A stretch of 64,000 bases of DNA from Streptomyces sp. CB02980. Its GTDB lineage: Bacteria; Actinomycetota; Actinomycetes; Streptomycetales; Streptomycetaceae. This document shows positions 52,911-61,991 of this stretch, piece after piece (within the stretch, counting starts at the first letter, position 1; each line of letters begins with the position of its first letter). The DNA is taken from contig NZ_JACSCH020000001.1 in assembly GCF_014451325.2 (NCBI RefSeq), forward strand, positions 121,102 through 185,101. The letters are read 5' to 3'. Below the pieces are notes generated by a model. It was not told where the DNA came from. It ran no database searches and saw nothing but the letters and a program-made list of their open reading frames with translations. The translations under genes and the position numbers were made by a program.

Positions 52911-53147
52911 ACAGGCTCACCTTCCTCTTGTGGCGGTTCCTGCCTGACGGAGCCGTCGGGCGGCAGCATCGCCCTGGGGGCCTCGCCGCTCGGACACCGG
53001 ACCCGCCCCTTGGCTGCCGACCGCAGCCCCGTCCGTAAAACACGTGCGCCGCGCAACGCCGTGCCCGTGCCCGTCTCTCGCCGAAGAGCTGCGAGGCCAC
53101 TTTCACGGGACGGGTGCCGCCGCCGGCCTGGGGGCGGCACCCGGGCA

Positions 53148-53414
53148 TCAGCTGGGCCAGGTTCCGGTCAGGCGCCGGACCGAGGTCGCTCCGGCGCGGT
53201 CGACGGCAGCCTTGACGACGGCGAAGATCGCTCCTTGCAGGGCCGCGGCGAGCAGAATCTCTCGCCACGTGCGTTCCTCGTCCATCGCGCCCGGGGCGTC
53301 GTCGGTGTGCCCGGCCCTCTTCCACATCTGGTTGAAGGCGGCGCGGGCCAGAATGCCGCCCGCGAAGCCGAACGCAAGGCCTACCGGCCGGTAGGCGAGT
53401 TTGGCGGTCTTCAT
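53148..53414 (-). CDS. DUF4235 membrane protein
   Basis: ATG 53414 (after GGAGGCAACG) gives 88 aa: LAYRPVGLAFGFAGGILARA, FNQMWKRAGHTDDAPGAMDE, RTWREILLAAALQGAIFAVV, the two-helix DUF4235 layout. The start overlaps the DUF3618 stop (ATGA), so the two are translationally coupled. In many actinobacteria a phage-holin-like gene, DUF3618 and DUF4235 form one envelope cluster; here only its decayed remainder is left. Confidence 0.87.
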   Translation of the reverse strand: MKTAKLAYRPVGLAFGFAGGILARAAFNQMWKRAGHTDDAPGAMDEERTWREILLAAALQGAIFAVVKAAVDRAGATSVRRLTGTWPS

Positions 53415-53872
53415 CGTTGCCTCCGGCTCCATCGCACGAGAAACAGAACGCCGCGCGGCGGCTCCCACGAGCAGGGAGTTCGGTAGGCCCGTGCTGCGGC
53501 CGTCCCCTGACCGACCTTGTCGGCAACGAGGTCCGGCGTCCGCTCTGCGGCGAGCTGCCCCGCACGAGCAGCCGTGCCACCCAGCTGCGCAGCGGAGTGA
53601 GCCGCCTTGACCACAGCCGGGTCGGGGGTCTTGTCCTTCGCGAGCCGGGCGGTGTGCTCCGCGGTCTCGCGGAGCTGACCGGTGACGGCAGAGCCCGTCG
53701 CGACGCCATGCGTCCTGAGATCGGCCGCCTTCTCCATGGCCTGGGCCTTCACGTCGGCCCTGGCGGCCAGCGCTTCCACGGGCTGTCCGAGCTTCTCACG
53801 GGCGTGCGCGACCATCCTGCGCAGTTCCTCGGCTGACGGCTCGGATGTGTCGCCTCGGGGCTGATGTCTCAT
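53411..53872 (-). CDS. DUF3618 protein
   Basis: From ATG 53872, with GGAGAAGG upstream, the 153-aa product has SAEELRRMVAHAREKLGQPV, EALAARADVKAQAMEKAADL and later RTPDLVADKVGQGTAAARA. The conserved IRxxIxxTRxxLxxxxxAL pattern of DUF3618 is recognisable but shortened, and the usual C-terminal membrane helix is replaced by RWSRRQR, so the end may be altered. Both its start and its stop overlap its neighbours by ATGA, the layout of a coupled operon. Confidence 0.75.
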   Translation of the reverse strand: MRHQPRGDTSEPSAEELRRMVAHAREKLGQPVEALAARADVKAQAMEKAADLRTHGVATGSAVTGQLRETAEHTARLAKDKTPDPAVVKAAHSAAQLGGTAARAGQLAAERTPDLVADKVGQGTAAARAYRTPCSWEPPRGVLFLVRWSRRQR

Positions 53873-53940
53873 CGGTGTGCCTTCTCCTCGATCTCGCCGA
53901 CATCGACCTTGACGCTGCCGATGATTCGGTCGGGGGCCCC
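53869..53940 (-). pseudogene. 3' relic of a holin-family gene
   Basis: The last codons before the DUF3618 gene read PDRIIGSVKVDVGEIEEKAH and R, then a TGA that overlaps the DUF3618 ATG. This resembles the C-terminal tail (ESVK.DV..(V/I)K) of the phage-holin-like protein normally encoded upstream. The membrane part is gone. Confidence 0.5.
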
Positions 53941-54392
53941 ATCCGTCCACGGTTCGTCCGAACTGCCCGGCCCGGGAGGACGTTCCAACAGCCCCCATGC
54001 AATGCGCCTCCCTCCTGCACCGATCCGGAGTCCCCGACCCGAGCGGAGTCCAGGGCCGAACACACCCGCCGTTCCGCGGCCCGGATGCCCCAGGGCGAGC
54101 GCCGCCCGCTTACGCGCCTACCCCGTCACCGGCAGGCCACCCGTTCACACCTCGGCTCGCGATCCGTCCAAGGCCCGGGGCCAACTGCGCCGGTGGTCGC
54201 AGAGCGCGTCCTCTTCTGCTGCCGCGGCGCCGTTGCCGACCGACGACCGGGTGGACTCGCGGCGGGGATTCTCCGGACACCGGCACCTCGGGCGACGGCC
54301 CTTCATGATCGGGGCAGAAGCGCTGAAGAGAAGTCCGGCCCTGGCGACAGGGCCGGGCCCGCAGCTGGCGACACGACAATGAGGAGAATGGT
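53941..54392. other. Intergenic region between divergent genes
   Basis: The replaced upstream part of the holin cluster and the promoter region of PPK2. No gene is supported. Confidence 0.45.
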
Positions 54393-55406
54393 GTGACGGG
54401 AATCAGCGGCGCCGACAACCGGAACGAGGACCGGGAGGGGGGCCGGGACGAGGACCAGGCGGATCTGCTCAGCGGCCTGAGCGTGGACAAGACCAACCCA
54501 GAGCAGCCCATTCTCCTCAGCGCCGAGGGCGCCCCGATCCGTACCTGGCGGGAGAACTACCCCTACGACCGCAAGCTGCGGCGAGGCGAGTACGAGCGGG
54601 CCAAGCGGATCCTGCAGATCGAGCTGCTCAAACTGCAGCGATGGGCCAAGGACACCGGCGCGCGGGTGGTCGTCGTGTGTGAGGGCCGCGACGCCGCCGG
54701 CAAAGGCGGCACCATCCAGCGGTTCACCGAACGCCTGAACCCGCGAGGCGCCCGGATCGTCGCTCTGGACAAGCCGACGGAGCGGGAAGCCGGGCAATGG
54801 TATTTCCAGCGTTACGTCGCCCATCTCCCCGGCCTCGGCGAGATCGTCTTCTTCGATCGCTCCTGGTACAACCGGGCGGGTGTCGAGCGCGTCATGGGGT
54901 TCTGCTCGGACGACGAGTACGCACTGTTCCTTCGCCAGTGCCCGGTGTTCGAGCGCATGCTGGTCGACGACGGCATCCACCTGGTCAAGTTCTGGTTCTC
55001 GGTGTCGCGATCCGAGCAGCGCACCAGGTTCGCCATCCGGCAGGTCGACCCGGTGCGACAGTGGAAGCTCTCCCCCACCGATCTGGCGTCGCTGGACCGC
55101 TGGGACGACTACACCACCGCCAAGGTCGACATGTTCAGGGCGACGGACACCGCGCACGCTCCCTGGACGGTCGTCAAGAGCAACGACAAGCGCCGCGGGC
55201 GTCTGGCGGCCATGCGCAGCCTCCTCTGGCGCATCGACTACGCGAGTAAGGACCCCTCGGCCGTGGGGGAACCCGACCCCCTCGTCGTCGGCGCCGCGGA
55301 CACCCTCCTCGAGGCCGGCGAGGAGACCTCCGCCCTCTCCCCCACGCCCCTGGCCCCGCGCCATCAAGGCCCGGGAGCCCACCCGGAGACGAACAGCGAC
55401 ACGTAG
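54393..55406 (+). CDS. ppk2: Polyphosphate kinase 2
   Basis: The 337-aa kinase has Walker A EGRDAAGKGG (about 97-106), the lid/catalytic block NPRGARIVALDKPTEREAGQ, Walker B GEIVFFDRSWYNRAGVERVM (Asp155 and Arg156), and FWFSVSRSEQRTRFAIRQVD with RWDDYTTAKVDMFRATDTAH. This is class I PPK2, which makes or uses polyphosphate to phosphorylate nucleoside di- or monophosphates. GTG 54393 has GAGGAG upstream. The N-terminal 30 residues are acidic and probably disordered, and the C-terminus beyond SLLWRIDYASKDP is a Pro-rich tail. Only the family name, not a locus symbol, can be assigned with confidence. Confidence 0.93.
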   Translation: MTGISGADNRNEDREGGRDEDQADLLSGLSVDKTNPEQPILLSAEGAPIRTWRENYPYDRKLRRGEYERAKRILQIELLKLQRWAKDTGARVVVVCEGRDAAGKGGTIQRFTERLNPRGARIVALDKPTEREAGQWYFQRYVAHLPGLGEIVFFDRSWYNRAGVERVMGFCSDDEYALFLRQCPVFERMLVDDGIHLVKFWFSVSRSEQRTRFAIRQVDPVRQWKLSPTDLASLDRWDDYTTAKVDMFRATDTAHAPWTVVKSNDKRRGRLAAMRSLLWRIDYASKDPSAVGEPDPLVVGAADTLLEAGEETSALSPTPLAPRHQGPGAHPETNSDT

Positions 55407-55834
55407 GGCTCGCCCCCGTGGCTCGGAGTCCGTCCGGTCGTCGTACGCGTCGGCCACCGTCTCGAAGGCGAGGATGAACCCGCGGACCAGAGCACTGACC
55501 GGACCGGTGAGCTGGGTCAGAACCGGTCGGAGACCGCAATCCTGGGCGGCTCTGCGGCCGGGGCGTTCGTGGCGGGGCGCCTGGCCCACGGAGAACCCCG
55601 TGGCCGAAGGGGGCCCCGCCAGCGTCGTCGTCGATGCCGCCGACGGTGGCCGCCACGTCGCATGGGCGCAGCTCGCCGCGGTGTTCAACCGACGGTCGCG
55701 ATCTGGTGCGCGCGAAGGGGCCCACGCTCACAGGAGCCGTTCGGCCCGAGGACGGTCGGCACACGGCACCTCCGCACGCCGTCGCCGCCGTCCACGAGGC
55801 CGAAGCGACTCCGCCCGGCTCTCGGAGTGCCGGG
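55407..55834. other. Intergenic region between convergent genes
   Basis: No supported gene. The frames on the minus strand through this region lack starts and family motifs. Confidence 0.5.
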
Positions 55835-56962
55835 TCAGCGGCGGATGCCCGCGTACGCCGACGGGGAGATGCCGCCCTCCGCGCCCTGGGCGCCGCCGAC
55901 CGTCCAGACCCGGCCCGCCGCGTCGGTCGCGGCGCCGTAGAGGTACCCGGCGCCGCGCGGGTTCTCCGTACGCTTGAGAAGGCCGTCGGATCCGAGCGTC
56001 AGGACGTAGTTCCCGGCCGGGTTGACGTCGGGGTTCATGGTCTCCCCCACGATCACCGGGCGGCCGGAGCCGTCGAAGGCGATGTCGAACAGCTGGCCCG
56101 TCTCGGCGGGCGTGCGGACGATGGACCAGACGCGGCCGTCGAAACGCACGACGACGGGACGGCGCCACAGGTTCTCGTCCCGCATGTGACCGACGGCCCA
56201 GATGTCGTTCGCCGACCGCCGCTCGATGCCGTCGAACATGGCGCCGTCGAGCCCGCTCGGCAGCTTCTGCTTCGTCCACGACGTGCCGTCGAACCGCGAG
56301 ACGCCGTCGCCGATGGCGAGGACGACCCCGCCGGGGCCCGCTTCCAGCTGGGAGACCCAGGCGAGCCCGGTGTCGGCCGGCAGCAGGGTCCAGCCGCCGC
56401 TGCCGTCCGCCCTGCCGCGGAACAGAGCCGGCCGGTACTCGCCGGTCGCGTCGGTGTATCCGCCGTGCACCCAGACCGCACCGCGCGCGTCCACGTCGAC
56501 GGCCGACAGCGACGTGCCGTCCGCCCCCTTCGGGAAGGGCAGCTCGACCGCGCTCCAGGCCTTGCCGTTCCAGTGCTGGAGCAGCGCTCGCCCCCGGTCC
56601 CAGTCGTCCTCGCCGACGGCTTCGTGGCGGGTGCCCACGGCCCACACCTGGTCGGGCGCGCCGACGGCGAGGTCCTCCAGGCGGCCGTGCTCGGCGGGCT
56701 GCGGGGGCGCCTGCCAGCGGGTGCCGGTCCAGCGCAGCGCGACCGGCGCGAAGGGCCGGGTGGTCGCGTCGTCGTGCTTTCCGACGGCCCAGGTCGCGCC
56801 GCCCGCGGTCTCGACGTCGAACAGCACGCTGCCGTTGCTGCCCGGCGGGCTGACGTTCCGCCAGTTCTGGGTATCCGCGGCGGCGGGGGCCGCGGCGACG
56901 GCGACGAACGAGGCGAGGCCGACGGCGACGGCAGTGGCCGCACGGGGCAGGGAAAGGTTCAT
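55835..56962 (-). CDS. Secreted beta-propeller protein
   Basis: The 375-aa product begins with a signal peptide (RAATAVAVGLASFVAVAAAP then AAADT) after GAGGAATCCCGTC. The mature part has repeated (V/I)WAVG and W(S/T)xVxxP strand signatures: GGATWAVGKHDDATTRPFAP, DQVWAVGTRHEAVGEDDWDR, GAVWVHGGYTD, NDIWAVGHMRDENLWRRPVV, GRVWTVGGAQG. This is an extracellular propeller (kelch/NHL-like) that could bind a glycan or a protein; no catalytic motif is seen. Confidence 0.83.
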   Translation of the reverse strand: MNLSLPRAATAVAVGLASFVAVAAAPAAADTQNWRNVSPPGSNGSVLFDVETAGGATWAVGKHDDATTRPFAPVALRWTGTRWQAPPQPAEHGRLEDLAVGAPDQVWAVGTRHEAVGEDDWDRGRALLQHWNGKAWSAVELPFPKGADGTSLSAVDVDARGAVWVHGGYTDATGEYRPALFRGRADGSGGWTLLPADTGLAWVSQLEAGPGGVVLAIGDGVSRFDGTSWTKQKLPSGLDGAMFDGIERRSANDIWAVGHMRDENLWRRPVVVRFDGRVWSIVRTPAETGQLFDIAFDGSGRPVIVGETMNPDVNPAGNYVLTLGSDGLLKRTENPRGAGYLYGAATDAAGRVWTVGGAQGAEGGISPSAYAGIRR

Positions 56963-57212
56963 GACGGGATTCCTCGCAGGGAGTTGAATGTTGTACGTGC
57001 TCTCACCCCATTGACGCGCCGACCCACGGGAGATGTTTCATGATTCTTCGAAACAGCTCAGGGCAGGGAGCGAGCACAGGTCGGGAGCGGCGCCGGGGGG
57101 CGGTCCGCGGCGGAGGGCGGCGAGCTCCGCGGGCCGGAGCGGGCCCCGGGCAACCTACGCACCCACCTCCCCGTGAAGTACAGGCGTCCTGTCGCCTTCC
57201 GCGGACGGCGCT

Positions 57213-57404
57213 TCACCCTCCTTCGCGGGCGCTCGTCCTGGCATACGGCGCACCCTGTGGGGAGCAGCTCTCAGTCCACTCCCCACAGGTGAACCCCTGG
57301 AGATCCGTCAGGCTCGCCAGCAAGGCACGCACCTTGTCCTCATCCAAGTCCTCATCCAAGTCCTCATCCAACGGCAGGGTCTCCCCCCTCCTCGTCCACC
57401 CCAC
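57213..57404 (-). CDS. Small acidic ORF with a Cys/Ser/Thr-rich tail (uncertain)
   Basis: Opened by GTG 57404, or better by a TTG at LDED with GGAGG upstream, it reads LDEDLDEDLDED (from a 12-bp repeat), then KVRALLASLTDLQGFTCGEW and TESCSPQGAPYARTS. The acidic leader followed by Cys, Ser and Thr recalls RiPP precursors, but no modification enzyme is nearby. The core coincides with a perfect inverted repeat, so it may not be translated. Confidence 0.3.
   Translation of the reverse strand: MGWTRRGETLPLDEDLDEDLDEDKVRALLASLTDLQGFTCGEWTESCSPQGAPYARTSAREGG
57253..57288. terminator. Hairpin with 11-bp stem
   Basis: CCTGTGGGGAG (57253-57263) and CTCCCCACAGG (57278-57288) are exact complements around 14 nt. 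It could terminate transcripts from either side or structure the small ORF's mRNA. Confidence 0.55.
57335..57370 (-). repeat. 12-bp tandem repeat in the small acidic ORF
   Basis: A TCCTCATCCAAG unit occurs about three times, encoding LDED repeats on the minus strand. Confidence 0.8.
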
Positions 57405-57543
57405 CTGTCAGGAGAACCGGACCGTGTCAACTCTGGTACGTCCGGCCGAAACGCCGGGCGAGCAGCGTCGCCAGCCGGTTCACCGGCTGACGGCAAAGAC
57501 CCTCATCGTCCAGCGCGCAGCAGGCGCGACGGCCTGGCCGACC

Positions 57544-58383
57544 TCAGCGGAACGCGGCGACATTGCGGGCCGCCCAGTCGGCGAACCGGCGCGGGGCTCG
57601 GCCGATGACCTGCTGGACGTCCGGGCTGACGCGCAGCTCGGCCGGGCTCGGGGAACCAAGGATGTCCAGGGTGTCGTCGGCGAGTTCGGCCGGCATGCTC
57701 CGGGCCATGGCGGCCTTGGCCTCGTCGCGGGTGAGGTCGTCGAACCGTACGGGCGAGCCCAGCGCGGCGCCGATGGCCTCGGCCTGCCGGCGCGGCGTGA
57801 TGACCTCCGGGCCGGTCAACTCGTACACGCCGCCGGCGTACCGGTCGTCCAGCAGGCACGCAGCCGCCACCTCGGCGATGTCTGCCGGGTCGATGACAGG
57901 CACTCCGACGTCACCGTAGGGCGCTGCGACGACCCGCCGCGCTCGGACGGACCCGGCCCACCACAGGGCGTTGGAGGCGAAGCCGCCCGGCCGCAGGATG
58001 GCCCACTCGACTCCTGACTCCCGCAGGGTGTCCTCCACCGCGCGCAACGCGACCCGTGTAGGGCCGAACGGCCTGGTCGCCACGCCCTGTGAGGACAGCA
58101 GAACGATCCGACGGACCCCGCCGGCGGCAGCTTCGCCGATGATGGAGGCCGGGGTGGCTCCGGCGGCATGCAGATCGCCGGAGAGCAGCACGAACAACGC
58201 CTTCGCACCGGCCAACACGGGCTCAAGGCCCGCCGGCTCGGCCAGGTCGGCCACCACATGGCGGACGCCGTCCGGCATCGCCGCCGCATGCCGCGAAACC
58301 GTCGTCACTTCCCGGCCCGCCTCGACCAGCGCCCGCGTCAGCGGCCGCCCCACGTTCCCGGTAGCTCCGGTCACCACGATCAT
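57544..58383 (-). CDS. NmrA-like NAD(P)-binding reductase
   Basis: ATG 58383, with AGGAG seven bases upstream, gives 279 aa: MIVVTGATGNVGRPLTRALV (GxxGxxG), VRHVVADLAEPAGLEPVLAG, ASIIGEAAAGGVRRIVLLSS and VEWAILRPGGFASNALWWAG. This is the NmrA/azoreductase-like atypical SDR (QOR2 type) that often detoxifies quinones or senses redox state. It is divergent from an HxlR regulator with shared operator sites at 58440-58466. Confidence 0.9.
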   Translation of the reverse strand: MIVVTGATGNVGRPLTRALVEAGREVTTVSRHAAAMPDGVRHVVADLAEPAGLEPVLAGAKALFVLLSGDLHAAGATPASIIGEAAAGGVRRIVLLSSQGVATRPFGPTRVALRAVEDTLRESGVEWAILRPGGFASNALWWAGSVRARRVVAAPYGDVGVPVIDPADIAEVAAACLLDDRYAGGVYELTGPEVITPRRQAEAIGAALGSPVRFDDLTRDEAKAAMARSMPAELADDTLDILGSPSPAELRVSPDVQQVIGRAPRRFADWAARNVAAFR

Positions 58384-58439
58384 GATCAGCTCCTGATTCC
58401 GTCGTCCTGTGTTGGTCTTCACGCTAGACAGGGGGCTAA

Positions 58440-58466
58440 CCTTCAGTAAGGGCATACCTTTTGGTA
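58440..58466. promoter_or_regulatory. HxlR operator region
   Basis: TACCTTTTGGTA (58455-58466) and CCTTCAGTAAGG (58440-58451) are adjacent palindromes in the spacer between the NmrA-like gene and the HxlR gene. A two-dimer HxlR site is likely. Confidence 0.65.
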
Positions 58467-58497
58467 AGCCCATAACGCGGCGGGAGGCGCGCAGCTC

Positions 58498-58845
58498 ATG
58501 CAGACCGAGACAGGCAGGGCGTATGAGGTGTTTCACACCGACTGCCCCGCACGCGACACGGTCGACCACGTGACCAGCAGATGGGGCGTGTGGGTGCTGA
58601 TCTCCTTGCAGGCCAACGACCTCCGCTTCTACGAGCTGCGCGAGAGCATTCGGGGCATCAGCGAGAAGATGCTCGCCCAGACCCTGCGCACACTCGTGCA
58701 GGACGGCCTCGTCTGGCGGAATGTCCAGCCGACCACACCGCCCCAGGTCACCTACGGACTCACGGAGTTCGGCCAGGACGTCGGCGAACCCCTGAAGGAG
58801 CTTTTCGACCGGATCACACGGCGGCTGCCACCACGCGACGTGTGA
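58498..58845 (+). CDS. HxlR-family winged-helix regulator
   Basis: The 115-aa product has DCPARDTVDHVTSRWGVWVL, LRFYELRESIRGISEKMLAQ, TLRTLVQDGLVWRNVQPTTP and PQVTYGLTEFGQDVGEPLKE. The N-terminal Cys (TDCPA) matches the sensory Cys of quinone- or diamide-responsive HxlR proteins. It probably represses the divergent NmrA-like gene and itself. Confidence 0.92.
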   Translation: MQTETGRAYEVFHTDCPARDTVDHVTSRWGVWVLISLQANDLRFYELRESIRGISEKMLAQTLRTLVQDGLVWRNVQPTTPPQVTYGLTEFGQDVGEPLKELFDRITRRLPPRDV

Positions 58846-58960
58846 CAGCCAGTCACGGGCTGACCTTCGAACCCCGTCTGTCGGAGCGTCGGCGAGGGCG
58901 CGGTGCCGGTCCGGTCGGCGGGTTCCGCCGCTACCTTCCCGTCGCCCACCCCGGCTTGCC

Positions 58961-59000
58961 CGTACGCCCGTACGCCCGTACGCCCGTACGCCCGTACGGC
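58961..59000. repeat. 8-bp tandem repeat
   Basis: CGTACGCC occurs four times, plus a fifth copy with one change (CGTACGGC). It falls between the HxlR gene and an NmrA pseudogene. It has no spacers, so it is not a CRISPR. Confidence 0.85.
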
Positions 59001-59009
59001 ATCATCCGA

Positions 59010-59760
59010 GGTGAACTGAGGGGAAAGACGGGGGTGGAGCCGGACGAGGCAGTGACGGAACCCGCCGCGGCCCGGCTCGGCGCCGATGGCCCCTCCGAGC
59101 GCCTGGAGACCCTGCGGGCGAAGGCCGGGCGGCCACTTCCTTCCCGACCGGTGAGCCGATCGCACCGACATCCCGGCCGACAGCGGCTACGCCCCGTTCG
59201 CCGGGCCGGAGCGGCGGGCGGGGCGCAGCCGCGCCTGCCGCACATCCACCGCCGTGTCCGAGCCCGCGCCGAGCGACGGCGGCGCAGTCGACGAACGGCT
59301 CGGGGACCATGCCGGCCGGGAGCGCCGGTTCCCCGGCGACCAGCGGGGCGTGGACGAGGCCTCGTCGAAGTCCTGAGCGAAACTCGACGGTCGCAGGGCG
59401 GTCCACCCAGTGCCGAGCGACGTACCGCATCCTCGACCGAACACATGTCCAGGCCGAAGGTGGAGTCTCGCCCCGGATATCGGCGCCGCGCCCGGAGAGC
59501 AGGACCAGCCGCTGCACCCCGGCGCATTCGGCCCGGGCCACGAACTCGTGAACCGGGCCCGGCACGCTGGGGGCCACCACATGGGCGACGGGGATGCCCG
59601 GCAGGGCCGCATCCCAGCCTCCGGGGTCGGACCGGTCGAACCGGGTCGGACTCGATCGGGAGGCAGCGCGGACCGGTGCGCCGCGCAGCCTGAGCCGGGC
59701 GGCGATCCGCCGGTCGATCTTGCCTGATGCTCCGAGGACGAGAGTGATGCCGTTGCCCAT
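59010..59760 (-). pseudogene. NmrA-like reductase, multiply frameshifted
   Basis: The first frame from ATG 59760 is clean: MGNGITLVLGASGKIDRRIA, ALPGIPVAHVVAPSVPGPVH and ECAGVQRLVLLSGRGADIRG. The continuation (STFGLDMCSVEDAVRRSALG, then SFAQDFDEASS and APLVAGEPALPAGMVPEPFV) is scattered over three frames. At least three indels have destroyed this paralogue of the 57544 gene. Confidence 0.78.
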
Positions 59761-59857
59761 GACGTCTGAAACACCACTCGCGCCCCACACCGCGCGAGAC
59801 GATTTCGACCCCGACTCCCCCACTTCGGAGGCATTTCCATATGATCAGATAAGGATC

Positions 59858-60403
59858 ATGAGCACTAGGATCCTGTACCTGTTCAGCAGCGCGGCCACAC
59901 CGGTCTTTGACGTCGCCCGGGTCATCGAGGAGGCGCAGGCCGACGGCTGGGACGTGTGTCTCGGCCTCACGCCGACGGCAGCGCACTGGCTCAGCGAATC
60001 CTTGGACGGCCTGGCCGTGCTCACCGGCCACCCGGTCAGGTGGGACTACCGGATGCCGGGTCAACCGGACATCTGGCCCGAGCCCGACGCCATCGTGGTC
60101 GCGCCGGCACCCTTCAGCACGGTGAACGCCTGGGCCCTCGGGATCACGGACAAGTGGCTTGTCGACGTTGTCGCCGAAGGCATCGGGAAGACGATCCCGA
60201 TCGCCGTAATGCCGTGCGTGAACCGGGCCCACACCGCACATCCTCAGTGGGACCGATCGCTCGAGACACTCAGGAGCGCCGGTGTCCGTGTGGTCTACGG
60301 CGAGGGTGGGTTCATGCCGAACGAACCGGGGCAGGGCGACCCGTCGGCGTACCCCTGGCAGGCGGCTCTGGAGGCGGTCGCCGACGTCCTGGATGGGGCG
60401 TAG
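59858..60403 (+). CDS. Flavoprotein (phosphopantothenoylcysteine decarboxylase-like)
   Basis: The 181-aa product starts at ATG 59858: RILYLFSSAATPVFDVARVI, DVCLGLTPTAAHWL, DAIVVAPAPFSTVNAWALGI and GKTIPIAVMPCVNRAHTAHP. The loop PAPFSTVNAW corresponds to the FMN-binding PASxNT/PATxNT motif of PPC decarboxylase and lantibiotic EpiD relatives. The stand-alone actinobacterial group is usually of unknown substrate. AAGGA lies close upstream of the start. It is oriented away from the NmrA pseudogene. Confidence 0.85.
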   Translation: MSTRILYLFSSAATPVFDVARVIEEAQADGWDVCLGLTPTAAHWLSESLDGLAVLTGHPVRWDYRMPGQPDIWPEPDAIVVAPAPFSTVNAWALGITDKWLVDVVAEGIGKTIPIAVMPCVNRAHTAHPQWDRSLETLRSAGVRVVYGEGGFMPNEPGQGDPSAYPWQAALEAVADVLDGA

Positions 60404-61096
60404 TCCCGCATTCGACCAGTCGCGGCCAGTGGTACTGCTGGTCCGAACGTCACGCCTCCGGCCGGACATGACCGATCGCCACAGATCTCAGGGGGCGTTC
60501 TCACGTGGTTCCGCAGCGCAAAAGTGGCACGATCGCCCGACGAGGCACGAGCCGCGAAGGAGGAGCTGACCAGGCCACCGAGAGCGCCGGCCCCCGCTCG
60601 GGGAAACAAGGGGCCGGCGGCAACCGATGGGGCGCCCGTCCTGTGCGCCGCCCTCACGACGTTACGAGCCCGGCCTCGCCGACGCAGCTTCTGATGGGGC
60701 ACCAGTGGTGATCCGGTCGCCAGGCCTCTCCGGTCCCGGCCGAGGGCTGAGGCGCCATTGCTCCCCGCGCAGCGAACGGTTCCCCGGGCCGCCTGGTCCT
60801 GGCGAACGGGAACGAGGACGCGCCGAACCGGCGGACCACCCAGCCCGCCGTCCACGGCATCGGCATTCAGCGGCCCGTCGGCGGCCGCAACGACCACGCC
60901 TTTTCTCCCGATGCTCCGGCGTCTTCCCCACGAACAATGGCCTGGCGGGCGATCGGCTGGGCCCAAAACCAGGCTCTGCTCCTCGCGCGGTGATCCGCGC
61001 CGCGCGAGCGGGCGACGCCGTCTGAGCGGCACGTCGTCCCGGGTCGGACCTGCTGGTTCTCGCAGGTCCGACCGGGGCTGCAGAGACTTCCAGCTG
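60404..61096. other. Long intergenic region, no gene seen
   Basis: About 700 bp without a supported gene. Frames on both strands lack ribosome sites and recognisable motifs; GC composition does not differ visibly from the flanks. Confidence 0.5.
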
Positions 61097-61821
61097 TCAT
61101 CCCTCGCCGGAGTAGCCTTCCTGTCCCTTCGCCGGGGTGTAGCCGGTGGCTGAGCCGTGGTACGTGGACGTGACCTGGTTCCGGCGGGAGGGATCCGCGC
61201 TGACGCCGGTGATGATGAAGGAGGAGACCTCGTTGTCAAACCCGTCGGTCAGGTTGTACTGATCCCCTCCGACCCCGTCGCGCCGAGGGCCGATGGTCGT
61301 CCTCTCGCCGGAGAACCCCGCAGCCGTGAAGAGAGTGATGCTCCATCCCTTGGCGATGGCCAGGCTGGAGATCGCATCGTTGCCGATCTGCCTCGCGATG
61401 TCGTCCATGTCATGCCGGCCGCCACCAAACCCTGCGTGCTTGCCCTTGCAGTTCCTCCGGTGAAGACATACACCCCGTTGGTGGGGTTGAGGATCCTCTC
61501 CGCATCGGCGGCCTTCGTGGCGGCTTCCCTTCCGGCCCGCTCGCTCTCGATGCTCTGGTTCACCAAGATGACCTGCAAGAACTCGGCGAGGTCCTCGTCG
61601 TGGGCCGCCCTGTCCTTCAGGCCGGTCATGCCCTCGTGGAAGGTGCCCCCCTTTGCGTAGAGGGCCATCACACGTTTGGCAAGATCCAGGTCGACGAGGG
61701 ACTCATCGACAAGGAGCGTGGCGATGAGTTCGTCGGCGAGGGCCTTGTTGCCCATGAGCTTGTCTGCGAAGGCCTTGTCGTCGAGGGTCTTGTTGACGAA
61801 GGTTTTGTCCTTGATGTCCAT
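61097..61821 (-). pseudogene. Crystallin-like gene with one frameshift
   Basis: From ATG 61821 the N-terminal helical region reads DKTFVNKTLDDKAFADKLMG, ELIATLLVDESLVDLDLAKR and EDLAEFLQVILVNQSIESER. Near 61430 one base is missing. Restoring it gives NCKGKHAGFGGGRHDMDDIA and SLAIAKGWSITLFTAAGFSG, then FDNEVSSFIITG and a stop at 61097. The ITLFTxxxFSGxxxTIG...L...N(D/E)xVSSFII part is a beta/gamma-crystallin-like Greek key. The 1-bp deletion may be a true mutation or a sequencing error. Confidence 0.6.
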
Positions 61822-61991
61822 GGAGCAGAAGCTACGTGCCTGTTCGGGGCAGGTTCTGCTCTGACACCCAGGAACGCGGCCGAGTTGACGACGCTATTCG
61901 CCCACCTGCAGGCCGACGGCAACAGCCCGAACTCCTCACCGACTCCAGGCTCAGGCGCAGGCTGCTGATCACGGGGTGAGGACGAAACCCT

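Larger units (their letters stand above)
56963..57543. other. Intergenic region with a small ORF candidate
   Basis: About 580 bp without a conventional gene. It holds the acidic small ORF and its hairpin described separately, a 12-bp tandem repeat, and otherwise nothing. Confidence 0.5.

Noticed and set aside
54303..55688. Minus-strand frame across the PPK2 gene
   Set aside because: It is antisense to a gene with complete Walker motifs, so it is a shadow.
58961..59000. Possible CRISPR array
   Set aside because: The 8-bp units are contiguous with no spacers; the other tandem repeats (9587, 57335, 62111) are likewise spacerless or coding.
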